From positions 1-64,000 of the forward strand of contig JAHCBB010000018.1 of the NCBI GenBank assembly GCA_019634635.1: a DNA stretch of 64,000 bases, given 5' to 3'. Positions 17,093 to 26,615 of the stretch are shown piece by piece. This DNA comes from Verrucomicrobiia bacterium. GTDB lineage: Bacteria > Verrucomicrobiota > Verrucomicrobiia > Limisphaerales > UBA9464. Numbering within the stretch: the stretch's first letter is position 1; the number at the start of each line of letters is the position of its first letter. The translations under genes and the position numbers were made by a program. Under the pieces are notes generated by a model that saw only the letters and a list, made by a program, of their open reading frames with translations, searched no databases and had not been told where the DNA came from.

Positions 17093-19370
17093 ACACAGAT
17101 GGCCTTCACTTGGCCCGCCAGCGCATTGCCGATTGTGTCCAGTTGGACGGGTCCGGAGTTCTGATTCAGCGGAAGGAAGGGCTCAACCTCGCCGGACTCG
17201 GGCTCACCGATGAAGATTTGGAGGGGCGATTCAATCCCGGGGAACGGCAACTGCCGGAGATCGGGCTGCAGAACCTGAAGCGATTGAGGTACCTCGACCT
17301 GTCGGGCAACCGGCTGACCCGGCTGCCGGTCGGTGTGACGTCCATGGCGGAACTGCGATGGCTGGGTCTCAACTTCAACGCCCTCGAGTCCCTGCCGGAC
17401 GGCCTGGGGGTGCTCAGCGGCCTGCAGCGGCTGTACGTGCGCGGAAACCGGCTCCGGCACCTGCCCGAGTCCATCGGCCTCTTGCCGCGATTGCTGGAAC
17501 TCGATCTGCACGGGAACGCGCTGGAGGCGTTGCCATCAACGTTCATCAAGTTGCTAGAGCGGGAAGGGACCCCGGGCGATTCTGCCGTTCATTTGGAGTT
17601 GGGCGGGAATCCGCTCCAGGCGGAAGCGGCGGCCGGAGCCGGCCGCGAGACCTTGCTGGCCTACTTGCGGGCGTTGCAGCAGGAATCCGGGAAACCTCAG
17701 GGAAAGCTGCTCCTCGTCGGAGAGGGGCGGGTGGGCAAGAGCTCGCTTCTGCGTGCGCTCCTAGGCCTCCCTCATGACGCCGCGTTGTCCACCACCCATG
17801 GATTGAAGATTGAACGCTGGGAACTGGCGGGAGCCGGCGGCCACGGCAATCCGGTGCAGCTGAACTGCTGGGACTTCAGTGGCCAGCAGGAGATGCGGGA
17901 GACCCATCAGATGTTCTTCACTGCTCCCGCGTTGTACCTCCTGGTGTGGGATCCCAACCGCGGCCAATCCGAGTCGGAGCGCCAGTTGTTCGAGTGGCTC
18001 TGGCTGATCCATCAATGCCAGCGCGAAGGGGCACGCGCCCGGGTGCTGGTGGTGGCGACGTTTCACCGGAGCCGCGACCGGCATGAACCGGACAACAAAT
18101 TCGACCTCCTCAGAGATTTTGGGCCGGATGGGGCGGGAATCCTCCACGGGTTTGTCAGCGTGGACAGCGATGATGATTCTGCGGGTGGGGGACGGTACGG
18201 CATTTCGGAAGTGTCGAAGTGGGTCCGAAACCAGATTGTAGAGGACGCCACCTTCACCCAGTCCGTTCCCGCCCGTTGGGAGGAGGCAGTCGGGGAATGC
18301 CTGGGCGGTCGCACCCCGATTCTTAGGTGGGAGGAATTCGTGGGGATCTGCCGGAGCCATGGCCGGGAACTTCCCGTGGAGGCGCTGGGGCGGACCATGA
18401 ATGCGCTGGGGCGGCTCGTCTGGTTCGAAGACGAGTCCGTCCTCCGCGACTACGTCGTCCTACAACCTGCCTGGCTGGGCAAGGCCATCTCCTATGTCTT
18501 CGAAAAGGCCTCCTCCGTTCCCGAAGTAGAAACCCGGGAAACGCCTTTGGGTGCCGGGTTGGTACCGACGTCGGCCATGGACAAGATCTGGACCGCACCT
18601 GGAACGCGGGATGAGTCGGGGAATCCGGAGCCCGGATATCCCGCGTACCTGTTTCCCATCTTCCGAAGGTTGATGCGGAAATTTGATATGATCCAGCCCC
18701 TCGGACCCGCGGTCGCGACGGCTGCCCGCGACGGCCAGGGTGGGGAGCCGCAATGGTATCTGGTTCCCGCGCGTCTCGCAGGAAAGCCGGAAACTTGGGA
18801 TCGGGACTGGTCTTCCCGGGGAACGATTGCCTTGCGCCTGGCGCTCAAGAGCCGCGGGTGGAAGCCGGAGGCTTCAGAAGCGGACCTCAACCCGTGGATT
18901 GCCCAGGGGATCTTCTGGCGGTTGATTGTTCGGCTGCATCCCCAGGCCCAGGGACGGCAGTCGCTGGCTAACGCCGCCCACTGGCGCCGCGGGCTCCGAC
19001 TGCGGGACCGGTCTTGGGGAGACGCCCGTGTCCACCTGGAAAGGCACTGCATCTATTTCGAAGGATCCACCCATTTGAGCGGCTGGGTGCTCAGCGCCCT
19101 TGATCAACTCCTGGCCGACGTAAACCAGCGGTTCAAGACGCAGGTGCACTATGACGAGGAACTGGCCTGCCAGCCGGTGAGTTCCGAGGAGGCTGGTACG
19201 CAAATCGAATGTGCTCAAGGGTTGGATTGCCGCCGGTATTTTTCGCCCGAACGGCTGCGTCGCTGGCTTGAACCTGGCCCTCAAGGACGGCAGGTCACGG
19301 TCCTCGAATGCGGACAGGGCACGTGCGATTTCCAAATTGATGTGCGACGAACCTTGGGCGGATTGCATTT
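17089..19370 (+). pseudogene. ROCO protein (LRR-Roc-COR), 5' part, interrupted by an IS
   Basis: This is the first 761 codons of a ROCO-family GTPase. Residues ~60-155 are four leucine-rich repeats ('LRYLDLSGNRLTRLP', 'LRWLGLNFNALESLP', 'LQRLYVRGNRLRHLP', 'LLELDLHGNALEALP'). Residues 206-400 are a Roc GTPase (P-loop GEGRVGKS at 211-218, DFSGQ at 262-266), and ~430-760 is a COR-like region. The ATG overlaps the RT stop by 4 bp, and an AAGGA motif inside the RT tail lies 6 bp upstream. ROCO proteins act as GTP-dependent, usually dimeric signalling switches. The present frame ends at 19386 after four residues (TAIP) read from the inserted element, giving a 765-residue truncated product. Without the element the protein would be 1,039 residues. 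Confidence 0.88.
19362..19370. repeat. Target-site duplication, left copy
   Basis: ATTGCATTT immediately precedes the left inverted repeat of the insertion element and recurs at 20816-20824 right after the other end. Confidence 0.9.
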
Positions 19371-20815
19371 CACAGCCATCCCATAGGGAGGCGTTTACAA
19401 ATGGGATAGGTTCGGAATCCATTGGAATTCCGTTACGGCAGAGGAAAATGACTTTAAGGATTACATCAGTCAATCCAGCGGGGCATTTCCGGCGTCGTGC
19501 TGTCCCACAGCTTCAACAGAATTGTGGGAAAAAGCCTTGTTCCGGCCGCGCCAAGTTGCGGTAACTGCCCTGCTTTTCGTCCCATAGCGCCCTTAAAAAT
19601 CCCGGCAGATCCAGCGTTTGCCATATTTGAGAGCGCACCAAGGCAAAGCCGCCAGTGTTGTAAGCGTCCATTCATGCGCCCGGGGTTGTATCTCAACAAC
19701 AAATGAACCAGTGAATGCCGTCCAGACCTGCCAGCGGATTGCATTGGCGCTTATACTCCGATCAGAGCTCAGAGCTGAGCGTCTGTTTCAGTTGTTTGAA
19801 TGAACACCCCTGATCTCCCACTGTGCTTTGTGGCCAACGCTATCACCTCGTGCTCGCGGCCCACCTCAGTTCGTTGGTCAGAAAGACCATCTCCTGCTCC
19901 CGGCCCGTCCACCTCCACCAGCGCGCGGATCCGGCGTGCGGAAAGCTGCCGTTGCTCAGGGCCACCCATTCGTCGGCCAGGATCTTTTCCCCCTTGGGGG
20001 CACCTCTCCCGCCGCTCCAGGACGTCGCACACCATCCCTTCCTTCCAGCGCGCGTCACCCAGACCACCTCCCGATCGGAAAGGTCCTTTGAGGTGCTTCC
20101 GATCGACATGTACGCACGGGTCGAAAACCACCACTTCCCTGTTTTCAGCCCGCGCAATGTTTCCGAGCCCGGCCGGCATCCGATTCCCGGGCGGTGTCCA
20201 CCACCACGTAACCCGGCAACAGCGACTGAAAATTGAGGCGCACATACTTTGGCGGCGGTCGCCGCCGGTGCTGGAGCCTCAGGGCATGCAGTTGGCCACC
20301 AGTTCAATCGTGGTCGAGTCCACCACGGATCGTCGCCTTGAATCAGCCTCAGGCGCCCTGACAGCCGCCGTCCCCGAAACCCGGACTCTGCTCGCAAATG
20401 CTCTCCAGGGTGCGCTGCAAACAGATCCTCCGCCATCTTGTTAAGCCGCCTTGATTGGCGCGAGAGGGTGGGGCGTTGCGGTGTGTGGAGGGTGGCCCCG
20501 CGGATGGCGGACAAGGCCGGAGTAGAGCAGCGCATCGCACAGGTCATTGAGACCGAATGCATGGCTTAGCTTTCCATAGATCAGGGCCACCACATGGCTC
20601 CAGTGACTAAAGGTTCGGGCCTTGCTCTCCGCCCGGTGCTCCCTGGCCAAGGACGCCACCAAGTGCGGCGGAATCAGTTTGCAAAGCTGGCCGAGAATCG
20701 TGAACTTGCTGCGGGCTGAGTTGAGATGTTTTTTCATTCACGGACAGGCTGCGTCGCCCGCCCGCAAAACGTCAACTCAGCCTTTTTCCACCCCATTTCC
20801 TATGGGATGGCTGTG
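19371..20815 (-). mobile_element. IS4-like insertion sequence (1,445 bp), transposase degraded
   Basis: The ends are perfect 17-bp inverted repeats: CACAGCCATCCCATAGG at 19371-19387 and CCTATGGGATGGCTGTG at 20799-20815. Both are flanked by the 9-bp direct repeat ATTGCATTT. Size, duplication length and the DUF4372-like transposase N-terminus fit the IS4 family. It sits inside the ROCO gene. Precise removal together with one duplication copy rejoins the ROCO frame (GGLHF + GRATEDKVLSEL). Confidence 0.92.
19466..20737 (-). pseudogene. IS4-family transposase, broken by several frameshifts
   Basis: The N-terminal part (20737 down to about 20500) reads MKKHLNSARSKFTILGQLCK and 'FGLNDLCDALLYSG', a DUF4372-type transposase start. 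The similarity then jumps between frames: 'LSAIRGATLHTPQRPTLS' and 'KMAEDLFAAH', then 'ARAENREVVVFDPCVHVDRK', then 'VVWVTRAGRKG', then 'EMVFLTNELRWAAST', and finally a degraded end near 19466. At least three frame changes are needed, so no full transposase is made. The element is probably immobile unless helped by a related copy elsewhere. Confidence 0.8.
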
Positions 20816-21662
20816 ATTGCATTTTGGCCGTGCCACCGAGGACAAGGTGTTGAGCGAACTGAAAATACTTCGAGAGGGGGTTGACGAGATCCGCGATGGG
20901 ATGAGGACGCTCCTGAGCTCAGCCCGAAATCTGGACGGGCTGCTGGTCCAAGTGGTTGAGAGCCTCCATCAATCAGGCGGGCGGTTGGACGGGGTGGTCG
21001 AAGCGGCCATCAAGAAATACCTGCCTGAACTGAAAACTGTCATGTTCGAGGTCCTTCGGGCGAATGATGAGGACACCAGCCGCCGGGGACCGAGTCTGTT
21101 CAGTTTTCAGCCAGCCGAGTCCTACAGTTTCTGGACGGACATCGGGCCGCGCCTCGCCAAGAAAGTTATCCTGCATGTCCATTGTGAGCATTCGTTGCTT
21201 CCGGTCTCCTGGCTCAAGAATGGCGTGGATTCTCCTGGGCGTTTTGAGATCGAATCATCGGTCGAGTGGGTCCGAAGGCTTGGGCCATTTTTCCTGGGCT
21301 TGGGGCGGCTGTTGGGGGCCGGCAGTGTCCTGTCTGTCGCCTTCGGAGGTTCCGACTCGATTGCCCAACCCGTTCTCGAGGCGTTCAAGACGGTCCCGGC
21401 CGAGCTTTTTTCCAAGGGCCCGGTGCTCCCACCTGACATGAATCCAGGGGGGGACACCTGGGACCCTCGCAAGCCGTGGTGCGCCGATCCCAGGTGGCTG
21501 GCGGACATGCATGAAATCATTCGCGAAAAACTCGGTCTCGACCCGGCCGCCGAACTGCACGAGCACTCCCGCCGCATTGGATTGGTCCGGGTCTGGGATC
21601 GGAACAACAGCCGCTTTCTTTGGGTCCACCCGCAGTTCGAGTCGCTCTACGCCGAATGCTGA
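20816..21662 (+). pseudogene. ROCO protein, 3' part downstream of the IS
   Basis: Codons after the second duplication copy continue the ROCO frame: 'GRATEDKVLSELKILREGVDE' is a coiled-coil-like helix, followed by 'SFWTDIGPRLAKKVILHVHC' and ending 'RVWDRNNSRFLWVHPQFESLYAEC'. It encodes the last ~279 residues, beyond the COR region. A TTG at 20817 could in principle restart translation as a 281-residue separate protein. I see no good ribosome-binding site, so the fragment is regarded as inactive. Confidence 0.8.
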
Positions 21663-21942
21663 GAAAGCAACCTTCAGGGCGTCCACCGATCTTATGGGTG
21701 CCCGGCCGGGTTCGTCTTCCGAGGTTGGGGTCAAGACTCTCTGCAGCCTTTGGTGGCCGCCGGGTGCACCCAGATGAAGCGTCCAGCGTGGGGTTCGCAA
21801 GCCAGCGAATGGCCTGCATCAGATCGGAGTCCCGACAGGGCAGGAGCTGATGGTGCTACTTGTCCACCAACACGTGGGCACTCCTGGCATCACCCAATTG
21901 GGACGGCAGTTGACGCCGGGCTACTGAAGTCGCGCCGGGCGC

Positions 21943-24591
21943 TCACCGGATCCACGGTTCCTCGAGGACGATCTGCACCGCGGCCTCCACGGACAGGGCC
22001 TGGCCCCGCTGCCACTCCGCGTCGAAGCGATCGGCGGAGACCCGCTGTCGGAGATCCCGCAGCGCGCGGTCGTGGGCCGACTGTTCCACACGGGAAAACG
22101 ACTGGGCCAGCATCTCCCGCTGCACCGCGGCCGCACCGTAGAGGAGCACCGCCCGTTCGGGCTTCCCCCGGCCCGCCAGCAGGTCGCCAATGGTCTCCAA
22201 AACGTGGGGGACGGCCCATTTGTTTCCCAAGTCCCGGGCGATCGTCAGCGCCTGCTGAAGGTGGCCTTGTGCCGCTGCGGCGTCGCCCAGGGCGAGGCAG
22301 ACGCGTCCCAGGCCGCCGTGCAGCAGGCCGATGATCCACGGGTCGCCCAGCGCCTGATAGGTGCGCAGCGCCGCTTCCTTCAACTCCCGCGCCGTGGCGA
22401 AGTCGCCGGCGTCGGCGGACAGGCTCCCGCGTCCGTTGCTCACCAGCGCCAGCAGCCGGTCCGAGTGCAGCGTCTCGCCCACCGCCTGCGCCTGCTTGAA
22501 GTGGGCGAGGGCTTCCCCGGTGCGGCCTTCATTCCGTTCAATGAAGCCGAGAAAGGCATGCGCAAACCCGGCCTCGGAGGCCAGGCCCCATGCCTGGTAC
22601 AGGCGCAGCGCCTCCCGGTAGTGGCGCCGGGCGTCGGGGTCGCGATCCTGGCACCAGGCCAGCCGGCCGGCCCCCTGGATGGCCCGGGCCCGGATCACGG
22701 ATTCTTCGGCCGGGGTTGCCTGGAGGAGCTGCAACAGATGCTCATAGCCCTCCACAAAATAGTTGCGGACCTCCCAGTAGCGGACGAGCGCCGCCGCGAG
22801 CGCCAGGCCGGACGGGATCGTTTCCGGACTCTCGAGACTGAAGCGCAGGGCGTGGTTCAAGTTGTGGTGCTCCACACCCAGCCGGTCGAGCCACTCCTTC
22901 TGTCGTCCGCCGTACAGCTCGGGTTCGACCCGCCCGGCGAAGCGGACGAAGTATTCCAGATGGCGCCGGCGGAAGCGGTCCCTCTCTCCGTGCCGGCTGA
23001 GCTGCTCGTCGGCGAAGCTCCAGATGGATTCCAGCAGGGTGTAGCGCGGATCTCCTGTTGCCCCCCGTTCCACCATGAGCAGCGACTTGTCCGCAAGCGA
23101 CGACAGGAGGTCGAAGATCTCCGTCCGCTCCAGACCGTCGCCCGAACAAACCTCCTCGGCCATTTCCAGCGTGCGTCCGGCGACAAACACCGTCAGGCGC
23201 CGCAGGAGAACCCGTTCCTGCGGGCGGAGGAGGTCATGGCTCCACTCGATCAGGGCGCCGAGCGTCTGCTGCCGGGGCAGCGCGGTCCGGTTGCCTCCGG
23301 TCAGGAACCGGAACCGGTCATCCAGACGTTCCAGAATCTGGCGCAACGGAAGCTGCTTCGCCCGCGCGGCCGCCAGCTCGATGGCCAGGGGGATGCCGTC
23401 GAGGCGCCAGCAGATTTCCGCCAGTTCGCGCGCGTTCCCGGGAGTGAGGGCGAAGCCCGGATGGACCGCCGCCGCCCGATCCACAAACAACTGGACCGAT
23501 TCCAGTTGCGCCAGGTCGGCGAACTCCAGTCCGGTGACGTCCCCATCGAACGCCGCCGCGGTCAGCGCCGGCACGGGCCAGAGCGACTCACCGGCGATGT
23601 TCAGGGGCTCACGGCTGCTCGCCAGAATCCGGACCTGCGGACACCGTGCCAGGAGTGTGGACGCCAGGCGCGCGACCGCCGCAATGAGGTGCTCGCAGTT
23701 GTCGAGCACGAGCAGAAGGTGCCGGGGACGCAGCGCGTCGAGCAGGGTGTCGAGCGCCGAACGTCCCGCCTCGGTCCGGATCTCCAGCGCCGTCGCCACT
23801 GCCTCCGGCACCAGGCCGGGATCGGTGATCGTCGCCAGTTCCACGAGCCAGACTCCATGGGGAAGGGTGTCAAGAACCTCGGCCGCCACCTGCAGGGACA
23901 GGCGGGTCTTTCCGGTGCCGCCGGGCCCCGTCAGCGTCACCGCCCGCGAGCTCCCCAGCAGCCGCTTGACCTCGGCCATCTCGCGGGCGCGTCCGATGAA
24001 GGTGGTGACCTGCGCCGGCAGGTTGTTCGGCAGCACCTCCAGGGACCGCAGCGGGGGGAAATCCGCGGGCAGATCGCGCGCCACCACCTGGAAAATGCGC
24101 TCGGGACGGCTGAGGTCCTTGAGGCGACGTTCCCCCAGGTCGCGGAGGGAGATTTCCGGTGGCAGGGCCGCGCGGGTGCGCTCGGCGGCCACGGAGGACA
24201 GCAGGGTCTGGCCGCCGTGGGCGGTGGACAGCAGTCGCGCCACCCGGTTGAGCGTGGGCCCGAAGTAGTCGTTGTCGCGTTGCTCCGCCTCGCCGACATG
24301 CAGCGCCATCCGGACCCGCAGCGGTCCGGTCTCCTCCCAGGCGGCCGCGGCCAGATGCCGCTGGGCCAGCGTGGCCGACAGGAGTCCGTCCAGCGTGCTC
24401 TCGAAGGCCACGCAGAAGGCGTCGCCCATGGTCTTGAACACGTGGCCGCGGTGCTCGACGAACACCGCGCGCATCAGGGCGTCATGCTGCGCCAGGGCAC
24501 GCCCCATCGCCTGGGGATGCATTTCCCACAGGATGGAACTCCGCTCGATGTCGGTGAACAGGAAGGTGACGCACTTTGACGGGGGTGACAT
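21943..24591 (-). CDS. Class III nucleotide cyclase-like / NB-ARC ATPase / TPR signalling protein
   Basis: This 882-residue protein has three parts. The N-terminal ~1-180 is a class III adenylate/guanylate cyclase-type domain ('CVTFLFTDIERSSILWE' with metal Asp14, 'TMGDAFCVAFE'). The middle is an AAA/NB-ARC ATPase (P-loop GPGGTGKT, Walker B-like LLLVLDNCEHL, then 'GIPLAIELAAARAKQL'). The C-terminus is a long TPR-like helical array. Such cyclase-ATPase proteins are frequent in Verrucomicrobia and Actinobacteria, and their ligands are mostly unknown. The ATG at 24589-24591 was chosen because similarity begins there. It converges on the DGR/ROCO region with a 280-bp gap (21663-21942) in which I see nothing. 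Confidence 0.88.
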   Translation of the reverse strand: MSPPSKCVTFLFTDIERSSILWEMHPQAMGRALAQHDALMRAVFVEHRGHVFKTMGDAFCVAFESTLDGLLSATLAQRHLAAAAWEETGPLRVRMALHVGEAEQRDNDYFGPTLNRVARLLSTAHGGQTLLSSVAAERTRAALPPEISLRDLGERRLKDLSRPERIFQVVARDLPADFPPLRSLEVLPNNLPAQVTTFIGRAREMAEVKRLLGSSRAVTLTGPGGTGKTRLSLQVAAEVLDTLPHGVWLVELATITDPGLVPEAVATALEIRTEAGRSALDTLLDALRPRHLLLVLDNCEHLIAAVARLASTLLARCPQVRILASSREPLNIAGESLWPVPALTAAAFDGDVTGLEFADLAQLESVQLFVDRAAAVHPGFALTPGNARELAEICWRLDGIPLAIELAAARAKQLPLRQILERLDDRFRFLTGGNRTALPRQQTLGALIEWSHDLLRPQERVLLRRLTVFVAGRTLEMAEEVCSGDGLERTEIFDLLSSLADKSLLMVERGATGDPRYTLLESIWSFADEQLSRHGERDRFRRRHLEYFVRFAGRVEPELYGGRQKEWLDRLGVEHHNLNHALRFSLESPETIPSGLALAAALVRYWEVRNYFVEGYEHLLQLLQATPAEESVIRARAIQGAGRLAWCQDRDPDARRHYREALRLYQAWGLASEAGFAHAFLGFIERNEGRTGEALAHFKQAQAVGETLHSDRLLALVSNGRGSLSADAGDFATARELKEAALRTYQALGDPWIIGLLHGGLGRVCLALGDAAAAQGHLQQALTIARDLGNKWAVPHVLETIGDLLAGRGKPERAVLLYGAAAVQREMLAQSFSRVEQSAHDRALRDLRQRVSADRFDAEWQRGQALSVEAAVQIVLEEPWIR

Positions 24592-24761
24592 GACGGGGAT
24601 TGGCGCTTCGCGGCAGTCCGGTGACCGGCCTGCCTGCGTCCGAACGACGCGGGCGCTTCGGGTGGTCATTTTCGCCGCCGCCGCCCACACCGCCAGCCGA
24701 TTGTTGGGCGACCCTGGCATCGTGTACCCAGTTCAGAGCAGATTGAGGGGCGTGTGTGGAC

Positions 24762-26411
24762 TCATTTCAACGGCAGCAACCACGCGCCCAGGAGCACGAG
24801 CAGGAAACCCGTGCAACCCATCAGGCTCATCATCACGCTCGCCGTCTTCAGGGTCTCCACCTCCGACATCCCGGACATGCGCCCGATGATCCAGAAACCG
24901 CTGTCATTCATCCACGGCACCGGTTTCGAGCCGCATCCCACGGCCAATGCCAGATACACGGGATGGAACGGCAGCTCCATGGCGAGCGCGACCGGGGCCA
25001 TGACACCGGACGCCGTCAACATGGCGACGGTCGCCGATCCCTGGGCACTGCGGACCAGTGCGGTCACGACAAAGGTCGCCGTCAGGAGGCCAAGGCCCGT
25101 CCCGCCCGACGACGGCGTCAGTTGGGACGCCACGTCGGTCTGGCGCAGGGCCGCACCGAACGCCCCACCCGCCGCCGTGATCAGGAGGATGACGCCGCCG
25201 CCGGTCACTGCGGGGCCCAGGGCCTCCTTCAAGGGTTGCCAACGCCACTCGAACCGTCGCACCAGCAACCCGATGGCGGCCCCGGTCCCCAGGAGCAGGG
25301 CCATGGTCCCCTGACCGAGGAACTGGACCGCACGAAGGGCGGCAGTCGGTTCGGGAGCCACCACCTTCCACGTCTCCGCGAGTCCGATCAACAAGACCGG
25401 CAGCACGATGGGCAGGAGCGCCAGCAGCAGCGGCGGCGGTTGGGTACCATCCGCCACCGGGGTGATGGCCGCCGTATCGCTGCCGGCGGTCGTTCCCGCG
25501 ACGGACCGCACAGGGATGGGCCAGCGGCGGTTCGCCCAGCGGGCATACCACCAGCCCGTCGTGACCGAGAACCCGCCCACGAGCATCCCGCCGATCATCA
25601 TCGCGCCGAGGGAAACCCCGAATTCCTTCGCGGCGAAGAGCGGTCCCGGGGTCGGCGGGACGAGCGAATGGGCCATCGTCGCCCCGGCAACAATGGACAG
25701 GGTGTAGAGCAGGAAATTCCGGCCTGTCCTGGCCGCGAGCCCGCGACCCAGCGGCAGCATGAGATAGAAGATCGTGTCGAAGAATACCGGGATCCCGAGC
25801 AGGAACGAACCGGCGGCAAAGGCCGGGGGCGCCCGACGTTCCCCGAACATTTCGAGGATCCAACCGACGATGCGGTCCGCCGCGCCGCTCTGGGTCAGGC
25901 CGGCTCCGATGACCGACGCGAGGAGGATCATCAGACCGATGGCGGCGCAGGTGGCTCCAAAACCTTCACCGACCAGTTCCAGAGGATGCGCCTGACCTTG
26001 GGCCACGGCCCGGTTCCACGCCGACGCCGGGGCGAGCCAGACCGTTGGATGCGCCGCCAGTTCGGCATCGCCCCCCGTCAACTCCTGCGGCCCCCGTGCG
26101 ATGGCGGGTGGGCTGAGGATGCCTTCCGCGAGCAAGCGCGGTTCCGATGCAGTCCGCTCGAACGCGATCACGGCCCCCGACGGAACCGGTTGGCCCCCGG
26201 TTGGGGTGGCCGAAATCCGTCCATCGGAATGCGTGAGTTGCACCTGGACGGCGGACGGCCGCAGCGACTGCCATTGGCGGACGGAGGGCGGGGTGAGGAG
26301 GCACACGACGAACGCGGCGACGATGAGGGAAAGAAACGCGTGCAACCGCAGCAGCAGGAGGCAGCCAACCATGACGACCGTGCCCGTGAGCACGATGAGA
26401 AGCGGGGACAC
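24762..26411 (-). CDS. GntP-family gluconate/sugar-acid permease
   Basis: This 549-residue inner-membrane carrier is longer than the usual ~450. It starts MSPLLIVLTGTVVMVGCLLL. After two membrane helices there is a non-membrane insert of about 100 residues (~48-150), then the typical GntP core: 'IGLMILLASVIGAGLTQSGAADRIVGW', 'SLVPPTPGPL', 'FVVTALVRSAQGSATVAMLTAS' and 'VGCGSKPVPWMNDSGFWI'. It probably imports an aldonate or similar acid with protons. It is divergent from the sugar-acid dehydratase gene (204-bp shared promoter region), which suggests one uptake and degradation module. Confidence 0.88.
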   Translation of the reverse strand: MSPLLIVLTGTVVMVGCLLLLRLHAFLSLIVAAFVVCLLTPPSVRQWQSLRPSAVQVQLTHSDGRISATPTGGQPVPSGAVIAFERTASEPRLLAEGILSPPAIARGPQELTGGDAELAAHPTVWLAPASAWNRAVAQGQAHPLELVGEGFGATCAAIGLMILLASVIGAGLTQSGAADRIVGWILEMFGERRAPPAFAAGSFLLGIPVFFDTIFYLMLPLGRGLAARTGRNFLLYTLSIVAGATMAHSLVPPTPGPLFAAKEFGVSLGAMMIGGMLVGGFSVTTGWWYARWANRRWPIPVRSVAGTTAGSDTAAITPVADGTQPPPLLLALLPIVLPVLLIGLAETWKVVAPEPTAALRAVQFLGQGTMALLLGTGAAIGLLVRRFEWRWQPLKEALGPAVTGGGVILLITAAGGAFGAALRQTDVASQLTPSSGGTGLGLLTATFVVTALVRSAQGSATVAMLTASGVMAPVALAMELPFHPVYLALAVGCGSKPVPWMNDSGFWIIGRMSGMSEVETLKTASVMMSLMGCTGFLLVLLGAWLLPLK

Positions 26412-26615
26412 CCGGCGATGACAGCGGAAGGCCGCCCCACTTTAAAGTCCCCGGTTGGGCGGACCGCAGTTCGACGGAAGGAACGGCACGGCAAGGTCCC
26501 CGCGCCGGGCCGGGGCATTGCCGGCGATCCGCGGAAGTCTCGCGCGCCACCTCCACCAGCTCCACCAAGGTTGCATCCGGTGCGAACGGTCTCCTACGCT
26601 CGTCGCACACCGACG

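Noticed and set aside
20817..21662. Independent 281-residue protein starting with TTG
   Set aside because: It joins the upstream ROCO frame exactly once the insertion element is removed, so it is the gene's 3' part.
22072..24579. 835-codon plus-strand frame opposite the cyclase/NB-ARC gene
   Set aside because: It mirrors a recognisable protein on the other strand. The translation is typical GC-rich antisense shadow without domains.
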